From contig QBVL01000014.1 of assembly GCA_003284375.1 (NCBI GenBank), positions 1-39,617 of the forward strand: 39,617 bases of DNA. Reading direction: 5' to 3'. The first letter of the stretch is position 1; the number at the start of each line of letters is the position of its first letter. The notes beneath the pieces were generated by a model. The model had not been told where the DNA came from. It did no database searches and saw nothing but the letters and a program-made list of their open reading frames with translations. Shown here in pieces: positions 26,594-35,281 of the stretch. This DNA comes from Prochlorococcus sp. AG-311-J23. GTDB lineage: Bacteria > Cyanobacteriota > Cyanobacteriia > PCC-6307 > Cyanobiaceae. A program made the position numbers and the translations under genes.

Positions 26594-26953
26594 ATGAAAA
26601 AAGCTGATAAACAAGAGATGGAATTAAGGGCAGGTTTTGCTACTGACTTACTTGCGCAAGGTCAAAGTAGCACTGTTGTAACAACCCGAGTGATCGAAGA
26701 GTACGAATTAAACAGAAGACGTGCTCGAAGGATTACAGCGAAAACAATCGATTTGATCGTTAAAGACTTTGAAGAGATCAATCTTGAGCGGCTGCAAATG
26801 GTGGCAAAATTACTCGTAAATCTTGAGCAGGGGATGCAAAAAGGATTAATCAATAATCAATCGAGCGTTGTTGCTGCCTGTGCTAAGCAAATAATTTCAC
26901 TGGCTGGATTATCTGCTGATTCCTTACATAACAATCGAAGGAGAAAAGTCTAG
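26594..26953 (+). CDS. Small helical protein, intact member of a three-copy island family
   Basis: A 119-residue, charged, all-helical-looking protein starting MKKADKQEMELRAGFATDLL. The N-terminal half (QGQSSTVVTTRVIEEYELNR, then RRARRITAKTIDLIVKDF) looks like a DNA-binding helix-turn-helix; the C-terminal half (RLQMVAKLLVNLEQGMQKGL, INNQSSVVAACAKQIISLAG) is helical. The shape resembles phage small-terminase-like proteins common near cyanobacterial mobile elements, but I cannot confirm this. Two decayed copies lie at 9940-10445 and 33166-33497, the latter next to an integrase remnant, so the family is mobile-element linked. Confidence 0.7.
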   Translation: MKKADKQEMELRAGFATDLLAQGQSSTVVTTRVIEEYELNRRRARRITAKTIDLIVKDFEEINLERLQMVAKLLVNLEQGMQKGLINNQSSVVAACAKQIISLAGLSADSLHNNRRRKV

Positions 26954-27089
26954 TAATATATGATTTAATAGAAATAATATATGAAGATCAAATCATATTG
27001 ATTTCAATCTATTTAGGGATCTATAATGGTTATATTGTTTATTGATTTCAACAAGATAAACTTGAAATTATCTTACTCATGTTTTGTAG

Positions 27090-28142
27090 ATGCAAATATT
27101 AATTTCTTTAGATGATTATTGTAAAGCCTATAACTTGCAGATAGGTGTCTATAGCCCTTTATCTTATTTTGTAGGTTCATCTGATCTAATTAGTATTGCG
27201 AAAAAGCTTAAGCTTAGGGATGGAAGTTTTTATCCTCTACCTATTTATATGCCATTAAGAGACCAAAACTTATCAGGTAAAGTTTGGGGGCAAAAAGTTG
27301 ATCTAATTTATGAAAATAATTTAGTTGGTTTTATAGAAGTTTCAGAGGTATATAAACCGGATAAGGATGATTTATGTATAAATTTATTTGGTACTAAAGA
27401 TAAAAATCATCCGGGAGTTAACTATTTTTTAAATGAACCAAATTATTTTATTTCAGGAACACCTACGATTTTTAAAGCACCAGATTTTACAAATGAAAAA
27501 TATTTTATGTCTCCAGATCAGGTTAAATCAGAAAAAGCAAAAAGAGGTTTGAAATCATTGGCAGGATTTCAAACTCGTAATATTCCTCATAGAGCACATG
27601 AACATCTGCAAAGAACTTCGTTAGAAATTTGTGATGGTATTTTAATTCATCCATTGGTTGGATGGAAAAAACCAGGAGACTTTAGTAAAGATGCAATTGT
27701 AAGAGCCTATAAAATATTAATAGATAATTTCTATCCAAAAAATAATGTCATATTTTCATTGTTTTATTCTCCCATGTTTTATGCGGGACCTAGAGAAGCA
27801 TTGTTTCATGCACTAGTTAGGAAAAATTTTGGTTGTACACATTTCATTGTTGGAAGAGATCATGCTGGAGTTGGTAATTTTTATAAATTATATGAAGCTC
27901 ATCAAATAGCAACTAAATATGCACATTTACTTGATATAGAATTTCTTCTTCTAAGAGGACCTTATTTCTGTAAAAAATGTAGATGTATAGTTACAGATAA
28001 GCACTGTAGACATAATAAAGATATGATTTGTAAAATAAGTGGTAGTAATGTTAGAAGATTAATGCTAAATGAAGAAGATTTACCTGATTGGTTGATTAGA
28101 CCCCAAATAGCTAATGTTTTGACCAAAAAAGATCTTATATAA
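27090..28142 (+). CDS. sat: ATP sulfurylase (sulfate adenylyltransferase)
   Basis: Makes adenosine 5'-phosphosulfate from ATP and sulfate. The PUA-like N-terminal domain is followed by the nucleotidyltransferase domain: QTRNIPHRAHEH at 161-172 (classical QTRNPxHRAHE), IHPLVGWKKPGDF, FYAGPREALFHALVRKNFGC, GRDHAGVG at 255-262, a zinc-type cluster FCKKCRCIVTDKHCRH (Cys294, Cys297, Cys306, His308) and ISGSNVRRLM at 316-325. The 350 residues are slightly short for the family. First of four tight plus-strand genes; the assimilatory sat is expected elsewhere in the genome, so this looks like a dedicated second copy for sulfated surface glycans. Confidence 0.9.
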   Translation: MQILISLDDYCKAYNLQIGVYSPLSYFVGSSDLISIAKKLKLRDGSFYPLPIYMPLRDQNLSGKVWGQKVDLIYENNLVGFIEVSEVYKPDKDDLCINLFGTKDKNHPGVNYFLNEPNYFISGTPTIFKAPDFTNEKYFMSPDQVKSEKAKRGLKSLAGFQTRNIPHRAHEHLQRTSLEICDGILIHPLVGWKKPGDFSKDAIVRAYKILIDNFYPKNNVIFSLFYSPMFYAGPREALFHALVRKNFGCTHFIVGRDHAGVGNFYKLYEAHQIATKYAHLLDIEFLLLRGPYFCKKCRCIVTDKHCRHNKDMICKISGSNVRRLMLNEEDLPDWLIRPQIANVLTKKDLI

Positions 28143-28147
28143 ATATA

Positions 28148-29572
28148 ATGAGTAAAATAATAGCTACTATAGGCCCAAGAACAGAAACAAAAGAGAGTCT
28201 TAAGGCGTTCAGCACTTTAGGGGTTAAAATCTTCAGATTGAACTTATCTCATAATAATATTGAATGGCATATAAAAACTATAAATAATATAAGAGATGTT
28301 TCACCTTCAGCTTCTATTCTTGCAGATATTCCAGGAAGGAAAATAAGAACAACATTTAATATAAGCAAAGAAAAATTCAAAAAAGATCAGAAAATTTATT
28401 TGGTTTCAAAGGACTTTAATGAGAGGGGCCATAAATCAAATTACATTTATGAGGTAAATAATAATATATTGTTTAAAATGGCGAAGAAGGGAATGATAAT
28501 TTATGCTGATGATGGAAGACTCTCCTTTGAAGTTGAAAGTGTACAAAATAAAATTATTCAGCTTAAAGCTAAATGCGATGGTTTTCTGAAAGAATGTAAA
28601 GGTATAAATATTCCAGATAGCTCATTTGGAAAAGAAGAATTAACTCAAAAAGATAAATATTTCTTGGATTTTTGTTGTCATCATAAAATTGACTTTGTTG
28701 GAATTAGCTTTGTTGATAATGCAGATTATTTGAAAAAAATACAAAGCTATATTGGTGGAAGGCATCCTAAGGCAGTCGCTAAAATTGAAAATTCATCTGC
28801 TATCAGTAATTTATCAAAAATACTAAATATTTCTTATGCAATAATGATAGATAGAGGTGATTTATCGGTAGAAACTAATCCAAGCAAAATTGGTATTTTA
28901 CAAAAAGATATTTTGATTGAGGCAAATAAATTAGGTGTTCCGGTTATTGTTGCAACTGAAATGCTTCATAGCATGCAAGAATCAATTCATCCTACAAAAG
29001 CAGAATATAATGATATAACTAATACAGTATTAGATGGCGCTTCTTGTCTAATGCTTTCTGGTGAGACTGCCATAGGCCTTAACCCTAATGAATCTATAAA
29101 CACTATGCAATCTATTATTGACATAACACAAAAATATATTTTAAATAAGAAAAATATATCTTTAGAATATGTATACAATAGCAATCTTGGCCAGGCAGAT
29201 GTTATGGCGGCAAGTGTTAGTTTGATAGCTTCTTCAGATATTTCTAAGGGATTAGTATGTATTAGTAAAACTGGAGAGGGGGTTCGTTTCCTCTCGAGAT
29301 ATATTAAACAAAATTTCTATTGTGTAACAGATTCTTATTCAACGCTAAGGCATTTAAATATTTTTAAAAATGTAAGTCCAATATTATCTAATGTGGTTTT
29401 CAATAAAGAAGATAGGAGTCATATTTATTATATTGCAAGACAGCTTATTGATATTGGATTGAATCCAGATGATTTGTATACATTTATATACGTTAGTGAA
29501 GGAGGTAAAGGTCTTAGATTAAATACTATCCAAGTAAATTACTTAAAATCATTGGCTAGTTTTTTAATATGA
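28148..29572 (+). CDS. Divergent pyruvate kinase-like protein
   Basis: A 474-residue homologue of pyruvate kinase (PEP + ADP to pyruvate + ATP). Key positions kept: IIATIGP, RLNLSH with Arg30 and Asn32, Asp60 in DIPGRKIRT, AKIEN with Lys212 and Glu214, RGDL with Asp238, and Thr270. Motifs are altered from the glycolytic form: the DLxGPKIR motif reads DIPGRKIR, MVARGDLGVE reads MIDRGDLSVE, ATQML reads ATEML. It starts five bases after sat and ends overlapping the APS kinase start (ATGA). It is therefore cotranscribed with sulfate activation, where it could regenerate ATP. A true glycolytic role is unlikely but possible. Confidence 0.85.
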   Translation: MSKIIATIGPRTETKESLKAFSTLGVKIFRLNLSHNNIEWHIKTINNIRDVSPSASILADIPGRKIRTTFNISKEKFKKDQKIYLVSKDFNERGHKSNYIYEVNNNILFKMAKKGMIIYADDGRLSFEVESVQNKIIQLKAKCDGFLKECKGINIPDSSFGKEELTQKDKYFLDFCCHHKIDFVGISFVDNADYLKKIQSYIGGRHPKAVAKIENSSAISNLSKILNISYAIMIDRGDLSVETNPSKIGILQKDILIEANKLGVPVIVATEMLHSMQESIHPTKAEYNDITNTVLDGASCLMLSGETAIGLNPNESINTMQSIIDITQKYILNKKNISLEYVYNSNLGQADVMAASVSLIASSDISKGLVCISKTGEGVRFLSRYIKQNFYCVTDSYSTLRHLNIFKNVSPILSNVVFNKEDRSHIYYIARQLIDIGLNPDDLYTFIYVSEGGKGLRLNTIQVNYLKSLASFLI

Positions 29573-30105
29573 TTATATGGATAACAGGACTCCCAGGTTC
29601 AGGAAAAACTACTCTTGCTCGAAATCTTAAATCTATATTAGAAACAAAAGTATCAAATAATATAGTTATTTTGGATGGTGATAACATCAGAAGAGTTTTA
29701 CCGTATCAAATTTCATATTCAAATGAAGATAGAAGAAAATTAGCACTTTTCTATAGTGAATTGGCATTGTTAATAGATCAAAGTGATTGTATCGTAATTT
29801 GTTCTTTTGTTGCATTATTTCATAGTGTTCAAGAGCATACACGATTAAAAGCTAATGATTATTTTGAAATCTTCCTTGATCCCCCTTTGGATGAATTAGC
29901 AAAGAAGAATAAAAAAAATCTCTATTCAGAGAAATCAGAATATATGCTTTATCAATTTATAAAGCATGAATTTCCTATTAATCCTGACTTAAGAATTAAT
30001 AACATTATAAACGGGGTTTACCAAGATCATTTAAGTGAAATTACAAATAAAATTCTTAAAAAATTAAAAATTAATATTTTTGATGAGAAAGATATTATTA
30101 GTTAA
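29569..30105 (+). CDS. cysC: Adenylylsulfate (APS) kinase
   Basis: Phosphorylates APS to PAPS, the sulfate donor of sulfotransferases. P-loop GLPGSGKTT at 7-15, DGDNIRRVL at 36-44, SNEDRRKLALFYSELA where other APS kinases have SxxDRxENIRR, and FEIFLDPPLDELAKKNKKNL matching the family's FVxxPLxxCxxRDxKGLY. The SISPYREDR-type loop is divergent (CSFVALFHSVQEHTR), so affinity or even substrate may differ. Start codon overlaps the upstream stop by four bases; 178 residues is normal. Confidence 0.83.
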   Translation: MIIWITGLPGSGKTTLARNLKSILETKVSNNIVILDGDNIRRVLPYQISYSNEDRRKLALFYSELALLIDQSDCIVICSFVALFHSVQEHTRLKANDYFEIFLDPPLDELAKKNKKNLYSEKSEYMLYQFIKHEFPINPDLRINNIINGVYQDHLSEITNKILKKLKINIFDEKDIIS

Positions 30106-30129
30106 AATTAGATTAACTAAATAATAAGA

Positions 30130-30570
30130 ATGAAAAAGATATTATATGTTGATATGGATAATGTCCTCGTTGATTTTGCTTCTGGTATTAAAAATGTTCC
30201 TGAGAAGATACAAATTGAATATCAAGGAAGATTAGATGAAATTCCTGGTATTTTTTCTCTCATGAGGCCATTAAGTGGAGCAATTTGTTCATTTGAAAGA
30301 CTTTCTAATAAATATGACACTTATATTCTTTCTACCGCACCTTGGGAAAATGCGAGTGCCTGGAGTGATAAGAATCTTTGGGTAAAAAAATATCTTGGAG
30401 AAATTGCATATAAAAGACTTATTTTGACTCATCACAAGAATTTAAATCTTGGGGATTTATTAATAGATGATCGTACTGCGAATGGTGCTGATTTATTTAA
30501 GGGTGAACATATTATTTTTGGATCTAAAAAATATCCAAACTGGCAAACTGTATGTAACTATTTATTATGA
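30130..30570 (+). CDS. 5'(3')-deoxyribonucleotidase-like HAD phosphatase
   Basis: A 146-residue NT5C-family HAD hydrolase. Nucleophile and acid Asp8/Asp10 lie in VDMDNVLVDF, motif II is ILSTAPWENASAW, the lysine HHKNL follows, and motif IV is LLIDDRTANGADLF. Family enzymes remove 5' and 3' phosphates from nucleotides. In this operon, 24 bases after the APS kinase, it may act on the 3'-phosphate of PAP, the by-product of sulfotransferases; that is inference. Tail-to-tail overlap of 13 bases with the TPR gene on the other strand. Confidence 0.82.
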   Translation: MKKILYVDMDNVLVDFASGIKNVPEKIQIEYQGRLDEIPGIFSLMRPLSGAICSFERLSNKYDTYILSTAPWENASAWSDKNLWVKKYLGEIAYKRLILTHHKNLNLGDLLIDDRTANGADLFKGEHIIFGSKKYPNWQTVCNYLL

Positions 30571-32498
30571 TTAGTTATCCAATCGTCCGACATCAATAGA
30601 TCAAAAGCTCTTTTTGCGCTGTCACCTTGGTAACGTGTATTAAAAAATTCTTCTCTTAGCGATTTTAAAATAGAATTATTAGGAGGATATTTTAAGCAAT
30701 AATTACAAATCTCTTCTAGATTGTCTATCTTTGCAATTCTATCAGGGAAAAAAGATTTTACGTAATCCTCGCTAGATTGACTCCCTAAATGATTATGGCC
30801 TTTAGCTTCTAAATCCATGTCTAAAAATGCAAAGTTCTTATTTAAATAAAGTGAACCAAACATTGAACCTCCATAATCAAATAGCATTAGATCAGCGAGG
30901 GCATATAACTGCACATTGTCATCCTCATTATCATCAACATAGTTAAAATCTGCTTTTAAAATTTTTTTGTAATTTTCTGGGTCATTTACTTTCGTCATTG
31001 GATGAGGTCTCACAACGATATTATGATCTTTTCTTAATAAAGATATTTCTTGGTAGTATTTTTCAATTGAAGATAAATCGCTCCATGTTGTTATCCAAAC
31101 AACAGTTTTTTTATTAGGGTCACATTTAAACTTTTTAATAAGATTACTCTTCTCGAATCCGGGCTTAAAATATTTATCAAATCTTGGATAGCCCATTTGC
31201 TTCGCAGGTATATTATGCCTTAACTTGAATCTTTCTTCATGGTATGGTCCATAGCAAAGAATACCATCAAAGTACTTATTCCAATAGGAAAAAGTATTTT
31301 GATTTTTACCAGCAGTATACATAAGTCTTATATTTCTTTTTCCAAGTAGTTTAATAAGAGGAACAATTCCTGTTTTAAGCTGTCCATTTTTATCAAAGTT
31401 TGTAGGAACGATGTTTTTAAAAAAGTTTGTATTTATATTAAATTCTCTAGTATCACAGCCACGATTAGATACAAGCTTTTTGTAGATCAATTTATTTTCT
31501 ATAACTTCATTATGAGTTCTTATCCTTATGTCTTTGTTTCCAAATTCAAAACGAATTTTGTCAATAATATTTTTGGAAACTCCATCAGGAATTAATATTT
31601 CGAAAGAACTTGGATCTATCTCTATGATTTCTTTATAGTGATTTAATATCGTATGGCTAAATATAAATAATGCTGTTTTATTTATTATTTTGGCATTCTC
31701 TCTATAATATTCTAAATATTTAAATAAGGGGTTAAGTTTAATTGCTTTCCATTCTGAAATACTAGCTTCTTCAGGTTTATCTAATTCAAATAAAATCTCT
31801 CCAAGTTTTATATGAGCTAAAATTATTTTTGAATTAAGTGCAATTGATTTACGTAATGATAATTCAGCTTCTTTAAATCTTCCAAGATTCTGTAATAAGA
31901 CTCCAAGATTACAATGTGCTTCAGCTTTATTTGGCTGGAGTTCAATTGTTTTTCGAAATGATAATTCTGCTTCTTTTGATTTGCCTAGATCATTCAATAA
32001 GACTCCCAAATTGTAATTAGCCTCTGCGTAATCAGGTTTAATTTCTATCGCTTTGCGATATGACAATTCTGAATCTTTTAAGTTGCCAAGATCATTCAAT
32101 ATGTTTCCCAGATTGGAATGAGCCTCTGCGTAATCAGGCTTAATTTCAATCGCTTTACGAATGGATATTTCTGCTTCTTTTAAGTTGCCAATATCTTGCA
32201 ATATGTTTCCTAGATTGGAATGAGCCTCTGCGTAATCAGGCTTAATTTCAATTGCTTTATGATATGATAATTTTGCTTCTTTTAATTTGCCAAGGTTTTT
32301 CAAAATGATTCCATAATTAGAAAAAACTCTGTGATCATTACATCCTTGATTTATTATCTGTTGATAATATTTTGTTGCTTCTAAAATATTTCCTTTTATA
32401 TGAAATTGAATTGCTTGATTAATTAGTTGTTCTTTAGAAGGTTTCCTCTTCTTATTGCTTTTCTTTTTAGACTTTTGCTGTTCTCCAAAACCGTTCAT
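30558..32498 (-). CDS. TPR protein with CDP-glycerol glycerophosphotransferase-like domain
   Basis: A 646-residue protein. Residues 25-270 contain seven or so TPR units (KAIEIKPDYAEAHSNLGNIL). The C-terminal region (280-640) looks like the GT-B fold CDP-glycerol:polyglycerolphosphate transferase family: MGYPRFDKYF, NKKTVVWITTWSD, NIVVRPHPM, ALADLMLFDYGGSMFGSLY in place of the usual LITDYSS. It would attach a phospho-linked group or sugar to a surface polymer. The start MNGFGEQQKSKKKSNKKRK resembles the 13339-15540 protein, and their 5' leaders are also alike. ATG start at 32498. Confidence 0.8.
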   Translation of the reverse strand: MNGFGEQQKSKKKSNKKRKPSKEQLINQAIQFHIKGNILEATKYYQQIINQGCNDHRVFSNYGIILKNLGKLKEAKLSYHKAIEIKPDYAEAHSNLGNILQDIGNLKEAEISIRKAIEIKPDYAEAHSNLGNILNDLGNLKDSELSYRKAIEIKPDYAEANYNLGVLLNDLGKSKEAELSFRKTIELQPNKAEAHCNLGVLLQNLGRFKEAELSLRKSIALNSKIILAHIKLGEILFELDKPEEASISEWKAIKLNPLFKYLEYYRENAKIINKTALFIFSHTILNHYKEIIEIDPSSFEILIPDGVSKNIIDKIRFEFGNKDIRIRTHNEVIENKLIYKKLVSNRGCDTREFNINTNFFKNIVPTNFDKNGQLKTGIVPLIKLLGKRNIRLMYTAGKNQNTFSYWNKYFDGILCYGPYHEERFKLRHNIPAKQMGYPRFDKYFKPGFEKSNLIKKFKCDPNKKTVVWITTWSDLSSIEKYYQEISLLRKDHNIVVRPHPMTKVNDPENYKKILKADFNYVDDNEDDNVQLYALADLMLFDYGGSMFGSLYLNKNFAFLDMDLEAKGHNHLGSQSSEDYVKSFFPDRIAKIDNLEEICNYCLKYPPNNSILKSLREEFFNTRYQGDSAKRAFDLLMSDDWITNHNK

Positions 32499-32639
32499 AT
32501 TTAAAACTTTCAGGGTCTTTTCTTTTCTTTAATAATACTATCCTCCTCAGGAACTTGATAAAAATACATTGCCTTCATTAATTAGGCTGGGGATTATCTT
32601 CTTACAAAAGGAAGTAATTAGTTCAGCTGCATTATGCCT

Positions 32640-33146
32640 TTAGCATTTTTGTTCCTCCCATTCTTGCTTTTGCCCAAGGCTGTTTTGAGTGTTGAATCAT
32701 CGTTTCTCTTCCTGATCATGGCGTTGGCTTCCCTGAAAGAGTCCTTAATAGATTGCTTAGTCTTCTGCTTGTATCGTTGTCAGTTGTTGCTCTTATCCCT
32801 TTTGCTTTTTTTGTTGCCAAGTATTCATCTCTTAAATTTTCCCAATTCACCACTCCAGCTTGAACAGGGCTTTTGGTTTCAATTTTGGCTTGAGCTTCTT
32901 TGAGTGAAAGAGGATTATCTGCGTTTCTTGTTAGGTCAATAAGTCGTTTAACTGTTTCTCTGATAAGTAGTGCATTTTCTTTCTTTAAAGTATCTCCAGA
33001 TTGCAACAGCTTCGTGGATTGTTAGCTCCGAGTCCTTTTGCAAGTCTTCTCCTGAGTTTTGATTTGCGACCTTCAGGAGTAACTATCCATCCATGTCCAC
33101 ATTCAAACTTGATCTTTTGGTGCAGAAGTTCAATCCAATCGGCCAT
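32640..33146 (-). pseudogene. Decayed tyrosine-recombinase fragment
   Basis: Minus strand from ATG at 33146 reads MADWIELLHQKIKFECGHGW then IVTPEGRKSKLRRRLAKG, followed by a frameshift. The frame 32716-33006 gives NALLIRETVKRLIDLTRNA, DNPLSLKEAQAKIE, VNWENLRDEYLATKKAKGI, TTDNDTSRRLSNLLRTLSG, KPTP, then a stop. This matches the N-terminal and core-binding domains of the integrase at 18157 (SLKEAAK, VNWVEAVNRFL, TTLRDTKLRMNRVLQVLNKT). The catalytic domain is not seen. It starts about 20 bases from the opposite-strand decayed copy of the 119-residue gene. Confidence 0.75.
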
Positions 33147-33165
33147 TTTCTTGATATGACAAAAT

Positions 33166-33497
33166 GCTTATGGTGCATGTTTTGCTGCTGACCTACTCGC
33201 TCAGGGCCACAGTTGCACGGTCGTAACGACCCGAGTGACCGAACAGTACGAATTAAGCAGAAGACAAGCTCGAAGGATTACCTGAAGGCAATGGACTTGA
33301 TTGTTCAAGACTTTGAAGAGATCAATATTGAGCGGCCGCAAATGGTGGCGAAACTTCTTGTAAATCTTGAACAAGGTATGCAAAAAGGACTTATTAATAA
33401 CCAATCAAGTGGCGTTATTGCCTGCGCGAGGCAAATAATTTCACTGTCTGGTTTGGCTGCTGATTCCTCGTATAACAATAGAGTTACAAAAATCTAG
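33166..33497 (+). pseudogene. Frameshifted, N-truncated copy of the 119-residue gene
   Basis: The first part reads ACFAADLLAQGHSCTVVTTR then VTEQYELSRRQARRIT and a stop; one base is missing relative to the intact gene at 26594 (ACAGCGAAAACA compared with ACCTGAAGGCA). The rest continues in another frame as KAMDLIVQDFEEINIERPQM, VAKLLVNLEQGMQKGLINNQ and QIISLSGLAADSSYNN to the normal stop. The start codon is missing. High similarity to the intact copy suggests recent decay. Confidence 0.8.
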
Positions 33498-33666
33498 TAT
33501 GTGCTCAATTTTTTGTTTTACAACCCCAGAACTGATACATACCGGCGAAGATCGTGAAATGTTGTTCTTCAAATTTTGCTCATATCGTATTTTAATAATA
33601 TGATTTTCTATTGTTTTTTATTCATGTTATTATTTTTCAAATTAAATTATCCGAAGTGGATTATAT

Positions 33667-35073
33667 ATGAATAATGAAAGAATAATACTTGGAGACCGAA
33701 CATTCTCTCATGAGGATCAAAAAAAATTCAGTAAATTTAGTGGTGATAAAAACCCTATTCATTTAGACATTCTTAACCAACGTAAAACAATCACTGGTGA
33801 ATGTATCGTACATGGTATCCACTCAGTATTATGGGCGATTGAATTATTTAATAGTAAATACCTTTACATCCATGAATCATATATAATTACTTTCCGAAAT
33901 AAAATATCATTAAATCAAAAGATTTATTGTGTTTTAGATAAGATTAATAATAAAATAATTATAAAAAATATTGATGAAAAAAAACTTGTTGTAATAAAAT
34001 ATAAAGGGCTTTTTAAATCATATGATGAGGGTAGTTTGCCTTTAGATCTTAAAAAAAATCTATCAGAACCAAAAGAAATAGATGATAATTCACTTAAAAG
34101 TAAATCATATATTAAAAGTCAGTATGGAGGCGAAATCGAACACGCTAAAGCCCTTTTCCCTATGCTTTCCAAATCTATAGATATTAATTTAATATATGAA
34201 GTTTCAATATTATCAAATATTGTAGGAATGCAAATACCCGGACGAAATTCTTTATTTGCTTCTTGCAAAATATTCTTGAAATACCAAAAAAATATTGAAC
34301 CCACCTTCAGGGTTAAGTCTTTTCATGACAGATTGAAATTAGTAAACTTGGAATATCACGGAAGAAATCTAAATGCAGAAATGCAAGCTTACCTACTACA
34401 GAAAAGCACTTCTTCAAAAATAAATACGGATTTTAAAAATAGATTGATTGACCTTAGTCGTTTTGATGGAAGAACAATTTTGATTATTGGAGGCAGCAGA
34501 GGCATTGGATCTTTTGTAGCAAAGGTAATTGGATTGTTAGGAGCTAGAGTAACTATTTCTTATAATGTCGGTCTTATAGAAGCATCCAGTGTTTGTAATG
34601 ATATAAATAGAAATACATTTGCAGAAAAAGCAGATCATGTGAAATTTAATGTATTAAATGATGATTATTCAGATGTTTTTAAAAATATATATGATGATCT
34701 ATTCTATTTCCCTACTCCTAAAATAATCTCTGATGCATCAGATACTTTCTCTCATGATAAGTATATGAAATTCAAAGAAATATATTGTACTTATTTTCAA
34801 AAGATTGCTTTAGAATTTATAAGAAGAGGTGGAAAACAAATATTTTACCCATCATCTATTTATGTAGAAAAGAATATAAATGGTTTTGAAGAATATACAC
34901 TAGCAAAACAAGATGGTGAATTAATATGCAAAACACTGAGTAGTAATTACTTTGTTAAAATAATTGTTGACCGATTAGATAGAGTTGATACAGATCAAAC
35001 GATAAGTGTTCTACCAGTCCCTTCTCTAGATCCCTTAGAAGTGGCAATTGATATTGCTCAAAGAATGAACTAA
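33667..35073 (+). CDS. MaoC-like double hotdog plus SDR fusion protein
   Basis: A 468-residue fusion. Residues 8-115 are a MaoC/hydratase-like hotdog with FSGDKNPIH at 24-32; 150-245 look like a second hotdog (SNIVGMQIPGRNSLFASCKI, FHDRLKLVNLEYHGRN); 265-468 are an SDR with GGSRGIGS at 275-282, serine at 396-397 and Tyr410-x3-Lys414 (YTLAK). Together this suggests hydration or dehydration of an acyl thioester and reduction of a keto group in one chain. The neighbouring ACP and FkbH on the other strand suggest the acyl substrate is ACP-bound. The end product is unknown; a surface-glycan acyl substituent is possible. Confidence 0.8.
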   Translation: MNNERIILGDRTFSHEDQKKFSKFSGDKNPIHLDILNQRKTITGECIVHGIHSVLWAIELFNSKYLYIHESYIITFRNKISLNQKIYCVLDKINNKIIIKNIDEKKLVVIKYKGLFKSYDEGSLPLDLKKNLSEPKEIDDNSLKSKSYIKSQYGGEIEHAKALFPMLSKSIDINLIYEVSILSNIVGMQIPGRNSLFASCKIFLKYQKNIEPTFRVKSFHDRLKLVNLEYHGRNLNAEMQAYLLQKSTSSKINTDFKNRLIDLSRFDGRTILIIGGSRGIGSFVAKVIGLLGARVTISYNVGLIEASSVCNDINRNTFAEKADHVKFNVLNDDYSDVFKNIYDDLFYFPTPKIISDASDTFSHDKYMKFKEIYCTYFQKIALEFIRRGGKQIFYPSSIYVEKNINGFEEYTLAKQDGELICKTLSSNYFVKIIVDRLDRVDTDQTISVLPVPSLDPLEVAIDIAQRMN

Positions 35074-35281
35074 GATTTAAAATTTGTTTTTTCTATAGAA
35101 TTGATGACAGATCTTTATTGTGAAAAATGAGTTCATCAGGTGTATTGATTACTTGTTATTTTGGAAGAGTACTTCGATGTTAGAAAATTACTGTTAACAT
35201 CTCCTTATTTCTGTTAATAAGTCATTATGTTCTCGAAATAGAATATTTACTTCTTTCTCTTTCTTTAAATATTGAAAATCT

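Noticed and set aside
32634-32903. 89-codon leucine-rich plus-strand ORF that looks like a membrane protein
   Set aside because: It is the complement of the integrase core-binding remnant; the hydrophobic look comes from antisense reading of Lys/Glu-rich codons.
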